A stretch of 64,000 nt of DNA, taken from assembly GCF_013141825.1 (NCBI RefSeq), contig NZ_RZNH01000029.1:898-64897 (forward strand), written 5' to 3'. The stretch is from Marinifilum caeruleilacunae (GTDB taxonomy: Bacteria > Bacteroidota > Bacteroidia > Bacteroidales > Marinifilaceae). The stretch's first letter is position 1; each line of letters opens with the position of its first letter. The position numbers and the translations under genes were made by a program. Shown here one piece after another: positions 8,434 to 16,735 of the stretch. Under the pieces are notes generated by a model. It ran no database searches. It saw only the letters and a list, made by a program, of their open reading frames with translations, and was not told where the DNA came from.

Positions 8434-9774
8434 ATGAAGATTGTAATTGCTGGTGCAGGAGCTGTTGGAACTCATTTGGCGAAGATGTTGAGTCATCAGG
8501 ATCACGATATTATTTTATTGGATCAGGATGAAGAGAAGTTGAAAGAGGTTGATTCTCATCTTGACCTGCTTACCATTGTAGGTTCAAGTTCTTCTTTGAA
8601 GGATTTAAAGGAGGCTAGCGTAAAAAAAGCCGATTTGTTCATTGCAGTTACACAGTCTGAAACTACAAATATTACATCCACAATTCTTGCCAAGAAGTTA
8701 GGTGCAATCAAAACCATTGCTCGTATCGATAACCAGGAGTACCTTATTCCTGAAAACAAAGAGTACTTGCAAAGTTTGGGAATTGATGAATTAATTTATC
8801 CTGAAAAGTTAGCCGCAAAAGAGGTGATTAGTTATCTCTCTCGTTCAGGTACTCGCCAGATGTATGAGTTTTCAGGAGGTAAATTACTGCTTTACGGAAT
8901 CAAAATTAGCAGTAAATCCATTATCATGGACAAAACAATGGCCGAAGTTGCCGAAATGACTGCCGATGTTGATTTTCGTGCCGTAGCCATTAAGCGTGAG
9001 GATGTAACCATTATTCCAAGAGGACACAATAGATTCTCAAGAGGTGATCTGGTTTTTGTTGTAAGTAAACCCGAAAGTATTGAGAAAGTAATGCTTTTGG
9101 CTGGAAAGCAGAAATACGAAGTAAAAAATGCCATGATTTTGGGTGGTAGTCGTATTGGTCAGAAAACAGCGGTTGAGCTGGGACGAAAAATGAATTTGAA
9201 ACTTCTTGAAATCGATAAAGAGAAGAGCTTAAAATTGGCCGACCTTTTACAGGATACCTTGGTAATTAATGGTGATGGTCGCGATAAGGAGTTACTGAAA
9301 GAGGAGGGAATCCATAAAATGGATGCTTTCGTAGCTGTTACTGGAAACTCCGAAACCAATATTCTTGCCTGTTTGCTGGCTAAAAAAATGGGCGTAAGAA
9401 GAACCATTGCCGAGGTTGAAAATATCGATTATATCGATTTGGCCGATAATATTGGTGTAGGTACAATGATTAATAAAAAGCTCCTGGCAGCGAGCTATAT
9501 TTATCGCTTTACCATGGATGCCGATGTTCAGCATTGCAGGTGGCTTACCGTTTCCGATGCAGAGGTAATGGAGTTAACGGCCAAAAAAGGTTCGAAAATA
9601 ACCAAAGCAAGTTTGAAGGATTTGGATTTTCCTGATGATGCCAATATTGGAGGTATCATTCGCGATGAAGATAGCATTATTGCAACAGGTGAAACCCAGA
9701 TACAAGCAAACGATAAGGTTGTTGTTTTTACAATGCCTTCAGCCATTAAAAAAGTAGAAAAATTCTTTAAATAA
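8434..9774 (+). CDS. trkA: Trk potassium uptake regulator TrkA
   Basis: A 446-residue peripheral membrane protein that binds NAD(H) and gates the TrkH potassium channel. It has two RCK units. The first Rossmann fold starts MKIVIAGAGAVGTHLAKML with acidic LLDQDEEKL ending strand 2, followed by an RCK_C domain (about 140-225). A second Rossmann fold starts near residue 232 (AMILGGSRIGQKTAVELG) with its own RCK_C up to the end. Length is normal for double-RCK TrkA. It is followed by trkH after a weak terminator, the classical pairing. Confidence 0.95.
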   Translation: MKIVIAGAGAVGTHLAKMLSHQDHDIILLDQDEEKLKEVDSHLDLLTIVGSSSSLKDLKEASVKKADLFIAVTQSETTNITSTILAKKLGAIKTIARIDNQEYLIPENKEYLQSLGIDELIYPEKLAAKEVISYLSRSGTRQMYEFSGGKLLLYGIKISSKSIIMDKTMAEVAEMTADVDFRAVAIKREDVTIIPRGHNRFSRGDLVFVVSKPESIEKVMLLAGKQKYEVKNAMILGGSRIGQKTAVELGRKMNLKLLEIDKEKSLKLADLLQDTLVINGDGRDKELLKEEGIHKMDAFVAVTGNSETNILACLLAKKMGVRRTIAEVENIDYIDLADNIGVGTMINKKLLAASYIYRFTMDADVQHCRWLTVSDAEVMELTAKKGSKITKASLKDLDFPDDANIGGIIRDEDSIIATGETQIQANDKVVVFTMPSAIKKVEKFFK

Positions 9775-9780
9775 AAGCAT

Positions 9781-9808
9781 AAAGAGATCATTGTCAGGTC
9801 TCTTTTTC
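9781..9808 (+). terminator. Terminator between trkA and trkH
   Basis: Stem AAAGAGATC with GGTCTCTTT (one G-U pair) followed by T residues. It covers the TTG codon at 9791 that is the furthest-upstream possible start for trkH, arguing against that start. Confidence 0.65.
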
Positions 9809-9832
9809 ATTTTTTATAATGCTTCAGAGTTT

Positions 9833-9840
9833 TATCTTTG
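9833..9840 (+). promoter_or_regulatory. -7 promoter box for trkH
   Basis: TATCTTTG, an exact TAnnTTTG match, lies 22 nt before the GTG at 9863. It sets the trkH start downstream of this box. No good -33 box. Confidence 0.5.
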
Positions 9841-9862
9841 GGGTAAATCTATCCGAAAAGAC

Positions 9863-11311
9863 GTGGTTAAGTTTAAAATTATCTTCAATATTTTGGGGAA
9901 ACTTTTGGTTGGCGAAAGTTTCTTTCTTTTCCTTTCTCTGCTGGTGTCATTAATCTATCAGGAAAATGATTCAGCGGCCTTTTTAAATGCAGGTCTAATC
10001 ACATTTGCAGTTGGTACCTTCAGTTATCTTATCTCTAAAGGAGTGAAGAAAGACCTTGGAAAAAGGGAAGGATACATTATTGTGAGTTTGGTATGGGTGG
10101 TTTTTTCCATTTTTGGTTGTTTGCCGTACTTGTTTAGTGGCGCAATTCCTTCGGTAACCGACGCCTTTTTCGAAACCATGTCTGGATTTACAACCACAGG
10201 TTCATCCATTTTGAATAATATTGAAGAACTGCCACACGGAATCCTGTTTTGGCGATCACTCACACAATGGATGGGAGGTATGGGAATTATTGTAATGTTC
10301 CTTGCCATTTTACCAACACTCGGCATTGGTGGTCGAGAGCTATTTGTAGCCGAAGTTCCCGGTCCTGCACCCGATAAGTTAACCCCAAGAATTAAAGAAA
10401 CTGCAAGAAACCTTTGGGGATTGTACATGCTTTTTACAGCCGTAGAAACAATCATGCTGTACGCTGGTGGAATGACTTTTTTCGATGCTATTAACCACTC
10501 GCTAACCACAATGGCTACCGGAGGATACTCTACCAAACAAGCCAGTGTTGGATTCTATACTTCGCCATACATTCAGTATACAATCATCTTTTTCATGTTT
10601 GTTGCGGGTACCAATTTTACCCTTTCCTATGGAATGATAACAGGTCGCTTTACAAAAGTGTTTAAAGATGAGGAATTTAGATTCTATACTCTGGTTGTTT
10701 TGTTTTTTGCTTTTGTAATTACTCTTGGATTAATTGCAGCAGGTCATGTAACCGGCGAACAGGCTTTTCGCGATGCGCTGTTTACCGTAGTATCCATTAT
10801 TACAACAACAGGTTACGCAACTGCCGATTATCTATTATGGACACCATTTTTAGGCATGCTGATTTTTGTCCTTTTCTTTGTTGGAGGATCGGCAGGATCG
10901 ACGGGTGGTGGAGTAAAAGTAGTTCGTATTTTGCTTTTGTTTAAAAATAGTTTCTACGAACTCAAAAGGTTGGTGCATCCAAACGCAGTTATCCCAATCA
11001 GGTACAATTCAAAAGTTGTCGATCAGAAAACAGTAACCAATATTCTGGCCTTCTTCGTGTTTTATATCCTTATTTTCATGATGTCGGCAGTCTTAATGTC
11101 TTTCTGGACATCAGATATTTACTCTGCATTTAGTGCCGTAGCCACAACGCTGGGCAATGTCGGACCTGGTTTTGGTGAAATAGGACCCATGGAAAACTTC
11201 TACCATCTTCCCGATTTGGCAAAATGGTTCCTTGCATTCTTAATGATGCTGGGAAGATTAGAGCTGTTTACAGTTCTGGTTCTGTTTTCTCCCTCTTTTT
11301 GGAAGCATTAA
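9863..11311 (+). CDS. trkH: Trk/Ktr potassium channel subunit TrkH
   Basis: A 482-residue inner-membrane potassium translocation subunit with about ten helices in four M1-P-M2 repeats. The selectivity-filter segments are visible as TTTGSS, TTMATGGYS, TTTGYATADY and TTLGNVGPGFG. GTG at 9863 (MVKFKIIFNILGKL) is chosen. The longer in-frame TTG at 9791 would lie inside the trkA terminator and upstream of a TATCTTTG box, and the extra 24 residues are not membrane-like. It works with TrkA at 8434. The last 44 nt overlap the convergent gene at 11268. Confidence 0.92.
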   Translation: MVKFKIIFNILGKLLVGESFFLFLSLLVSLIYQENDSAAFLNAGLITFAVGTFSYLISKGVKKDLGKREGYIIVSLVWVVFSIFGCLPYLFSGAIPSVTDAFFETMSGFTTTGSSILNNIEELPHGILFWRSLTQWMGGMGIIVMFLAILPTLGIGGRELFVAEVPGPAPDKLTPRIKETARNLWGLYMLFTAVETIMLYAGGMTFFDAINHSLTTMATGGYSTKQASVGFYTSPYIQYTIIFFMFVAGTNFTLSYGMITGRFTKVFKDEEFRFYTLVVLFFAFVITLGLIAAGHVTGEQAFRDALFTVVSIITTTGYATADYLLWTPFLGMLIFVLFFVGGSAGSTGGGVKVVRILLLFKNSFYELKRLVHPNAVIPIRYNSKVVDQKTVTNILAFFVFYILIFMMSAVLMSFWTSDIYSAFSAVATTLGNVGPGFGEIGPMENFYHLPDLAKWFLAFLMMLGRLELFTVLVLFSPSFWKH

Positions 11312-11762
11312 ACCTAAGTTCTAAAACTTTTCTTCGATAATCAAATATTTCATTCAACTTAGATTTAATAAATAAGTTATTGGCAATAGCCCCTAATATT
11401 CCAAAAGGAGGTTTATAAGATATGATATCTTTCATGATGACACCATTGGACACTTGTTCAATAATGTGTTGGTGATGCCATATAGAAAAAGGTCCAACGC
11501 GCTGTTCATCTACAAAATAGGATTTTTCCCGAACCTGAGTTATTTCTGTTACCCAAGTGGTTTTAATGCCTAAAACCGGACTTACTTTGTAGCTAATGAT
11601 CATACCTGGGTACATTTTTTCATCCATCAGATTGGAAGTAATGTCGAAACCCATGTATTTGGGTGTAATTTCTTTTAAATTGATTGGCGAAGAAATAAAC
11701 TCCCACACATCATCAATACTAGCATGTAAAATTTGCTCTTTATAAAATTGATAAAATGACAT
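11268..11762 (-). CDS. SRPBCC/START-like protein
   Basis: A 164-residue soluble protein of the SRPBCC superfamily, helix-grip fold with a hydrophobic ligand cavity. The N-terminus has the typical YKEQILHASIDDVWEFISSP, then ITPKYMGFDI, the long strands around GMIISYKVSPVLGIKTTWVTEI, and a C-terminal helix from about 135. Such proteins accompany DUF1365/CFA/FAD gene sets in several bacteria (recall), suggesting lipid or acyl-chain binding. It is the last gene of the nine-gene minus-strand operon, 3 nt after the previous gene. Its final 14 codons overlap the 3' end of trkH on the other strand. Confidence 0.75.
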   Translation of the reverse strand: MSFYQFYKEQILHASIDDVWEFISSPINLKEITPKYMGFDITSNLMDEKMYPGMIISYKVSPVLGIKTTWVTEITQVREKSYFVDEQRVGPFSIWHHQHIIEQVSNGVIMKDIISYKPPFGILGAIANNLFIKSKLNEIFDYRRKVLELRFNASKKREKTEPEL

Positions 11763-11765
11763 AAT

Positions 11766-11936
11766 CTAAATGTTTTTAAGTGTTTCAATTTCGGATAGTA
11801 TTCGTTGTGCTTCTGCATATTTTTGATCACTTTCTTTTCGGTTTATTTTTGACAATTGATGCCACTCGTTCATTAAAGTTTGATACTTTTTTTGTAGAAT
11901 CTCAACTTTTGATTTTTTCTTAAATAATCCAAACAT
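11766..11936 (-). CDS. Lacal_2735-family small protein
   Basis: A 56-residue charged helical protein starting MFGLFKKKSKVEILQKKYQ and ending EIETLKNI, with heptad-like spacing of Leu and Ile that suggests a short coiled coil. The pattern MFGLFKKKS..E.LQ.KY..L..E...LS..NR..SD.KYAEA matches the Lacal_2735 family, which is found in Bacteroidota and has no known function. A longer in-frame ATG at 11963 overlaps the upstream SDR stop region, and the family start favours 11936. It lies inside the lipid-modification operon, 13 nt after the SDR gene. Confidence 0.75.
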   Translation of the reverse strand: MFGLFKKKSKVEILQKKYQTLMNEWHQLSKINRKESDQKYAEAQRILSEIETLKNI

Positions 11937-11949
11937 GATATTATAATTT

Positions 11950-12648
11950 TTACGGTTTAACACTTGATAGACCGCCGTCTACATGGATGACTTGTCCAGT
12001 AATCCAAGATGCTTTATCGGATAGAAGAAATGCTGCCATTTCAGCTATGTCAATCGCATCACCTATTTTTTGTAAGGGGTGCCGTTGCGCATTAGACTCT
12101 CTTTTTTCTTCTGAATTAAGAAATCGTGCAGATAAAGGAGTGTTGGTTAATGATGGGGCAATGATATTTACCCTTATGTGAGGAGCCCACTCGGCGGCCA
12201 ATGATTTGCATAATCCTTCCAAAGCACCTTTCGAACTTGCTACCTGTGCATGAAAGTTGAATCCGTGTTGAACAACAATGCTTGAAAAAAGCACAACAGA
12301 TGCTTTACCTGATATTTTTAAAGCTGGGAAAATTTCCTGTAGAATTCGAATTGCTCCTATAACCTGTAGTTGATAATCAGCAATAAAATCCTTTGCTTTG
12401 ATACGGTGAAAAGGGCGTAGGTTTATGCTTCCCGGGCAGTATACAAATCCGTCAATTTGTTCTGGTAAAAAATCCAAATTCAAATCTTCATCCAACACAT
12501 CAAGCTGTTGGAATTCTACATTTGGAATTTCCTTTTTTACCACGTTTTTGAAATAAGTGGCAAAAACTTGATGACCGGATTCTGACAAAAGTTTTAGGAG
12601 TTCTTTGCCAATGCCTGAAGATCCACCTATGATCACAAAATTTCCCAT
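11950..12648 (-). CDS. Atypical short-chain dehydrogenase (SDR)
   Basis: A 232-residue Rossmann-fold protein. The nucleotide-binding motif is GGSSGIGKELL (8-18). The usual NNAG reads CPGS (71-74). The active-site Ser is present at SSIVV (122-126) and the Lys at 140, but the catalytic Tyr of YxxxK is replaced by Val136 (VASSK). The C-terminus PSLTNTPL...WITGQVIHVDGG is standard. The SDRs I recall from DUF1365/CFA clusters show the same Tyr loss, so it may be family-wide rather than decay. It may bind a nucleotide or use a different acid-base residue. It sits 1 nt from the CFA gene. Confidence 0.8.
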   Translation of the reverse strand: MGNFVIIGGSSGIGKELLKLLSESGHQVFATYFKNVVKKEIPNVEFQQLDVLDEDLNLDFLPEQIDGFVYCPGSINLRPFHRIKAKDFIADYQLQVIGAIRILQEIFPALKISGKASVVLFSSIVVQHGFNFHAQVASSKGALEGLCKSLAAEWAPHIRVNIIAPSLTNTPLSARFLNSEEKRESNAQRHPLQKIGDAIDIAEMAAFLLSDKASWITGQVIHVDGGLSSVKP

Positions 12649-12649
12649 T

Positions 12650-13888
12650 CTAGTATTTTAAGTTATTTGGTCTAGCATAAATTAATTGCATAACATTGAT
12701 ATTACGCATATCAAAGGCGGCTTCGCAATAAGAGAGGTAATAGTTCCATTTTCGTATAAACTGCTGGTTAAATCCCAAAGCCTGCACATCTTCCAATTTG
12801 CTGTTGAATGAATTGCGCCAGGTTCTTAAAGTTTGAGCATAGTGTTTACCCATCTCTTCCAGGTGAATTGGCGTAAGATCAGAAGTCTGATTCATAGCTT
12901 TATTCAAAGCTGCAACAGATGGCAATAAGGAACCTGGAAAAATATGCTTTTGAATCCAGTCAACCCCTTTTTTCATTTCTGAAAAACGAGAATCGGGGCA
13001 GGTAATTACTTGCAAGGCAAGCAATCCTTCTTTGCTCAGCAAATCATTAATTTTAGAGAAAAATGGTTTGTAAAACCGATGTCCAACGGCCTCCAGCATT
13101 TCAATCGAAACAATTTTATCGAACTTGCCTTTTACCAATCGGTAATCTTTAAACAGAATGTTTACGCGATTTTCAAGACCTGCTTTTTGAACTCTTTTTT
13201 TGGCATACGCATATTGCTCTTTGGATATTGTAATTGCACTTACTTGCACATCGTAGTTTTCTGCCAGGAAGATGGACATTCCGCCCCAACCACATCCAAT
13301 TTCAAGAATTCTATCGCCCTTTTTTATCTTCAGTTTTTCCGATATCATTCGATATTTTTCCAACTGAGCATCATAAATCGAAGTTTTTTCATTTGTAAAA
13401 TAAGCCGAAGAATAGGTCATACTTTTATCCAGCCAAAGGGAATAAAAATCGTTGCTTAAATCGTAATGTGCAGCGATGTTTTTTTTCGAATTGGCAATGG
13501 TATTGTCGCGCAGTTTATGAATGAACTGATTGCCTGCTTTAAACAGGTTAAAAACAATTGATTTCATTTTGCTGCCCGAAACACCCGGAGCATTATCCAA
13601 ATTGGCAATTACCCATTTAATCACTGATGTGATATCGGAGGTTTTCCACAACTGATTCTCGTATGCCTCACCAAAACCAATATCACCGTAAAGGAATAAT
13701 TGATTGTAAAAATCTGTCGAAACTATTTGAATATCGGCTTTTATACTTGAATTAGGATTCCCAAAGTGTAAAAGCATTTTGTTTGGCAAACTAATTTCAA
13801 TATATCCTTTGTCCATTCTGGATATCAATTTTAAGAACATTCGTTCCTTAAAACTGATTTTGTGCTGAAGTGTTAAAGTCTTTTCCAT
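12650..13888 (-). CDS. Cyclopropane-fatty-acid synthase family methyltransferase
   Basis: A 412-residue SAM-dependent enzyme of the CFA synthase family, which acts on unsaturated acyl chains of membrane phospholipids. It has an N-terminal lipid-binding-like domain (1-135). The methyltransferase fold shows AAHYDLSNDFYSLWLDKSMTYSSAYF, SAM motif LEIGCGWGGMS (195-205), SIEMLEAVG and a C-terminal YYLSYCEAAF..R.INV segment typical of true CFA enzymes. The E. coli YSCAY cysteine is Ser here (YSSAY, 159-163), which many CFA-cluster homologues share. ATG at 13888 is preferred over one at 13927. It overlaps the DUF1365 gene by 41 nt, so translation is probably coupled. Confidence 0.85.
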   Translation of the reverse strand: MEKTLTLQHKISFKERMFLKLISRMDKGYIEISLPNKMLLHFGNPNSSIKADIQIVSTDFYNQLFLYGDIGFGEAYENQLWKTSDITSVIKWVIANLDNAPGVSGSKMKSIVFNLFKAGNQFIHKLRDNTIANSKKNIAAHYDLSNDFYSLWLDKSMTYSSAYFTNEKTSIYDAQLEKYRMISEKLKIKKGDRILEIGCGWGGMSIFLAENYDVQVSAITISKEQYAYAKKRVQKAGLENRVNILFKDYRLVKGKFDKIVSIEMLEAVGHRFYKPFFSKINDLLSKEGLLALQVITCPDSRFSEMKKGVDWIQKHIFPGSLLPSVAALNKAMNQTSDLTPIHLEEMGKHYAQTLRTWRNSFNSKLEDVQALGFNQQFIRKWNYYLSYCEAAFDMRNINVMQLIYARPNNLKY

Positions 13889-14723
13889 ATTCTTTTCTTC
13901 TATTTTTTCGTGTATGTCTATTCTCAAATTTTTTCATTCGATTCGTCTGTAAATCAAGATGTTCTTCTTTTTTGAAATAGGGAATTCCCAATAGTAAAAG
14001 CTTAAATGCCTGGTAATGAATTAGAAATATCACCTGTAGTGTAATGAATGGGAACAAGAAAACATACTTGAGAACTGTCCAGTTGGTTAAGGCTTGCTTT
14101 TTACCTGTTAAGCTTGCTGTAAAAATTCTTTTGCTGCCTCTGTAATCGTCTATTCTATTGGATAAACTATCATTTGGAATTTCCAGATTAAAATCAAAAT
14201 CAACATCATGATCTATAAACGGGGAGACATAAAAGTTTTTGCACTTTCTGGTGGAAAAAGTATTGGAGCTTAATTGATCTTTTGTTAGCAGAAAAAGTTT
14301 CATTTCCCCAAATGTATTATTCACCTCTGCAATACAGGCAAATGCCTTGTCATCTTTATCGAAGCAATAGTAAAAAGAGACCGGGTTAAACTGGTATCCC
14401 AAGGTACACAGGTTGGTAAGCAGGCCAATTCTTTTTGGGAAAATATCAATATTGTTTTCCTGTAAAAATTGCTCTATCTGACTTCTTGTTGATTGTACTT
14501 TACTTTCATCGAGTTGGAGGTGATCCTGATCACGAAAGTTGAAATAGTTGAAGCGATTGTAACTGATTAGCCATATTTTGTTTGCGATGGTTTGAATTTC
14601 GTCCATGTCGATATAAAACAGGAAACTACGGTAGCTGAATGTACGATTCACCTTTTCCATTCTTGCGTGATACACATTGCATGAATAAAGGGCCGAGTGT
14701 ACTATTTTACCATTCTTTTTCAT
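13848..14723 (-). CDS. DUF1365 family protein
   Basis: A 291-residue protein with the DUF1365 pattern. It starts HSALYSCNVYHARMEKVNRTFSY, then FYIDMDEI, RIGLLTNLCTLGYQFNPVSFYYC and AEVNNTFGEM, with a later KNFYVSPF..HDVDFDF. A hydrophobic stretch near 225-245 suggests membrane attachment. DUF1365 genes nearly always neighbour an FAD amine-oxidase-like gene and a CFA-like methyltransferase, as here. Its biochemical role is unresolved, though it is associated with acyl-chain modification and photo-oxidative stress clusters (recall). The start overlaps the stop of the FAD gene by 4 nt, and its 3' end overlaps the CFA start. Confidence 0.88.
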   Translation of the reverse strand: MKKNGKIVHSALYSCNVYHARMEKVNRTFSYRSFLFYIDMDEIQTIANKIWLISYNRFNYFNFRDQDHLQLDESKVQSTRSQIEQFLQENNIDIFPKRIGLLTNLCTLGYQFNPVSFYYCFDKDDKAFACIAEVNNTFGEMKLFLLTKDQLSSNTFSTRKCKNFYVSPFIDHDVDFDFNLEIPNDSLSNRIDDYRGSKRIFTASLTGKKQALTNWTVLKYVFLFPFITLQVIFLIHYQAFKLLLLGIPYFKKEEHLDLQTNRMKKFENRHTRKNRRKEYGKDFNTSAQNQF

Positions 14724-15997
14724 CCTGCTTTTAATTGAATTCTGTTTTCTTCATGAAGTATTTTATTGGCCAATTGAACAGCCGAAGCATATGCATCCTC
14801 ATGAAACCCGTATCGGAAATAGCTTCCGCAGAAATAGATAGATCCATCGCTATTTAGTTCTTGTAATCTTTTTTGTGCCTCGAAAGATTCGAGAGTAAAT
14901 ATTGGGTGAAAATAGGTCAAAACCTTGTGTATTTTCTTTTCATTCAAATCGATAGGGTTGATGGAAACAAAATAATGCTCCTTTTCAGATACATTTTGCA
15001 ATGAATTCATATTGTAAATGGTTGTTGTTCTGTTTTCTCCATTCTTTCGATCGATCAGGTAATTCCAACTCGACCAAACCTTTTTGTTTTTAGGCATCAC
15101 GCCAGTGTCGGAATGCAGTACCGCCAAATTTTCCTGGTACTGAAATTTTGAAAGTAAGTTCTGCTGTAAATCTGTTGGCTTCGAGAGCATTCGCAAAGCT
15201 TCATTTGCATGAGCTGCAACGATTACCTTATCGAACAAGTAACGCTCACCATTGTGACAATGCACTTCGATTTGATCTTTTACTTTCTTGACCGAGCTGA
15301 TTTTTGAATTGGTTTTAATGCGATTGATAAAAGGTGCTATCAATCTTTTTTTATAGGATTCACTGCCATTTTCAACCGTATACCACTGAAAATGTGTATC
15401 TAAACCCAACATGCCATGATTCTTAAAGAAACGAACCAGACTTTCGGCCGGAAATTTTAAACTGGTACCTGGCGGTGTTGACCAAATGGCAGAACTCATT
15501 GGAAGCAGGTATTTTTCCATAAAGTCCTGATTGTAGCCTTTAAGTTTGGTGTAATCTGCAATACTAAACTGGCCTAAATGTCCATTATTTAAATCCTGAA
15601 TACTCTCTTTATTAAAGCGATTGATCTGCCACAGCATTTTGATATAACGCGGACTGAATATGTTTTTCTTTTGTGCAAACAATCCACTCAAACCCGAACC
15701 GCAATATTCCAAACCGCTGGTTTTGTGCTGAACACTAAAACTCATACTAGTCTTTTTAATGGGCACTTGTAGCTGTTCGAATAGCTGAATCAGGTGTGGG
15801 TACGTCTGTTTATTGAATACCATAAAACCTGTATCGATGGGGATTTCGATACCATCCTCTTCAACAAAAACAGTGTTCGTGTGCCCACCTATGTAATTAT
15901 TTTTTTCAAACAATGTAAGGTCAAAATGATTTTGCAACAAGTGCGCAGCCCCCATTCCGGCAATACCAGTTCCTATAATCGCTAATTTTTCTTTCAT
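14720..15997 (-). CDS. FAD-dependent amine-oxidase-like oxidoreductase
   Basis: A 425-residue flavoprotein. The N-terminal ADP-binding motif IIGTGIAGMGAAHLL (7-21) is followed by LFEKNNYIGGHTNTV, the GGHTNTV signature of the NAD(P)-binding/amine oxidase family found beside DUF1365. A typical C-terminal FAD segment appears as YFCGSYFRYGFHEDA..SA. This family oxidises or desaturates lipid-like substrates (phytoene desaturase relatives); the substrate here is probably an acyl chain modified by neighbours (inference). It is translationally linked to DUF1365 through a 4-nt overlap and lies 12 nt after the preceding gene. Confidence 0.85.
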   Translation of the reverse strand: MKEKLAIIGTGIAGMGAAHLLQNHFDLTLFEKNNYIGGHTNTVFVEEDGIEIPIDTGFMVFNKQTYPHLIQLFEQLQVPIKKTSMSFSVQHKTSGLEYCGSGLSGLFAQKKNIFSPRYIKMLWQINRFNKESIQDLNNGHLGQFSIADYTKLKGYNQDFMEKYLLPMSSAIWSTPPGTSLKFPAESLVRFFKNHGMLGLDTHFQWYTVENGSESYKKRLIAPFINRIKTNSKISSVKKVKDQIEVHCHNGERYLFDKVIVAAHANEALRMLSKPTDLQQNLLSKFQYQENLAVLHSDTGVMPKNKKVWSSWNYLIDRKNGENRTTTIYNMNSLQNVSEKEHYFVSINPIDLNEKKIHKVLTYFHPIFTLESFEAQKRLQELNSDGSIYFCGSYFRYGFHEDAYASAVQLANKILHEENRIQLKAG

Positions 15998-16009
15998 TCT
16001 GTTGTTGAT

Positions 16010-16723
16010 TTATGGCCCAAGTTCTGGGTATTGTAACAATGCTTTGTAACTACTGCCTTTCGGATTTCTGATATTCGAAATGCCTTCATATTTTAATATG
16101 CGGCGGGTGTCGGAGTCGTAAGAAATGTAAATCGGATTCATTAAAACCCGAAGCAATGCGCTCTGACTTTCCATTTTTAGAACAACCATCTTATCGTTTT
16201 GCTCTTTCTCTTTTACCCTGTATATCCTAAAACTGAAATAGTCCTGAAAAGCTACCGACAGGAAATTAAAATCCAGCTTTTGTTCTGATAGGATTTGATC
16301 CCAATTCTCTTTAATGAAATAGTTGAATCCACCATCAACAATGGCAGGCTCGGGCACAAATAGGCTTTTCTCTTTCAGCTTACTTTTTTTGTTTTTTTTG
16401 TACCTGATATCAAATTGGTTATTGCCTCTATAAGTTACCTCTTCTAATAAACCACTTCGATTATCAGTTAATCGGTAAGTAGGTTTTTGAAATGAATTTC
16501 GAAAGTCGAGTTCTCTTTTTGCAAATTCGTTATTCTCATCACACACAAAGGATGTAATGGTTCTAATGTGCTTTCCTTCTTCAAAGAGTTCTTTGTGAAT
16601 CTCTTTGTAGATAAATTCCAATGATTTGTTGTCAATGGCAATTCCTTCGTAGGTGTTGTCATTACTACCCGAGCTAAAACCATAAAAAAGGAATGCAGCG
16701 AATACAATAAGTATATTTTTCAT
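16010..16723 (-). CDS. Secreted protein of lipid operon, unknown family
   Basis: A 237-residue protein with a signal peptide (hydrophobic 4-16, FYGFSSGS region) and no lipobox Cys, so probably periplasmic. The mature part is beta-rich with SLEFIYKEIHKELFEEGKH and FVPEPAIVDGGFNYFIKENW, then a segment FLSVAFQDYFSFRIYRVKE. I do not recognise a named domain. It occupies the place where proteobacterial CFA clusters carry DUF3833 or DUF2878 genes, but resembles neither clearly. Tight spacing (12 nt on each side) ties it to the operon and suggests an envelope-side role with the acyl-modifying enzymes. Confidence 0.7.
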   Translation of the reverse strand: MKNILIVFAAFLFYGFSSGSNDNTYEGIAIDNKSLEFIYKEIHKELFEEGKHIRTITSFVCDENNEFAKRELDFRNSFQKPTYRLTDNRSGLLEEVTYRGNNQFDIRYKKNKKSKLKEKSLFVPEPAIVDGGFNYFIKENWDQILSEQKLDFNFLSVAFQDYFSFRIYRVKEKEQNDKMVVLKMESQSALLRVLMNPIYISYDSDTRRILKYEGISNIRNPKGSSYKALLQYPELGP

Positions 16724-16735
16724 GGTGTTATTCTT

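Noticed and set aside
10024-10536. 170-residue open frame antisense to trkH
   Set aside because: Shadow of a strongly conserved membrane gene; no start signals and no domain.
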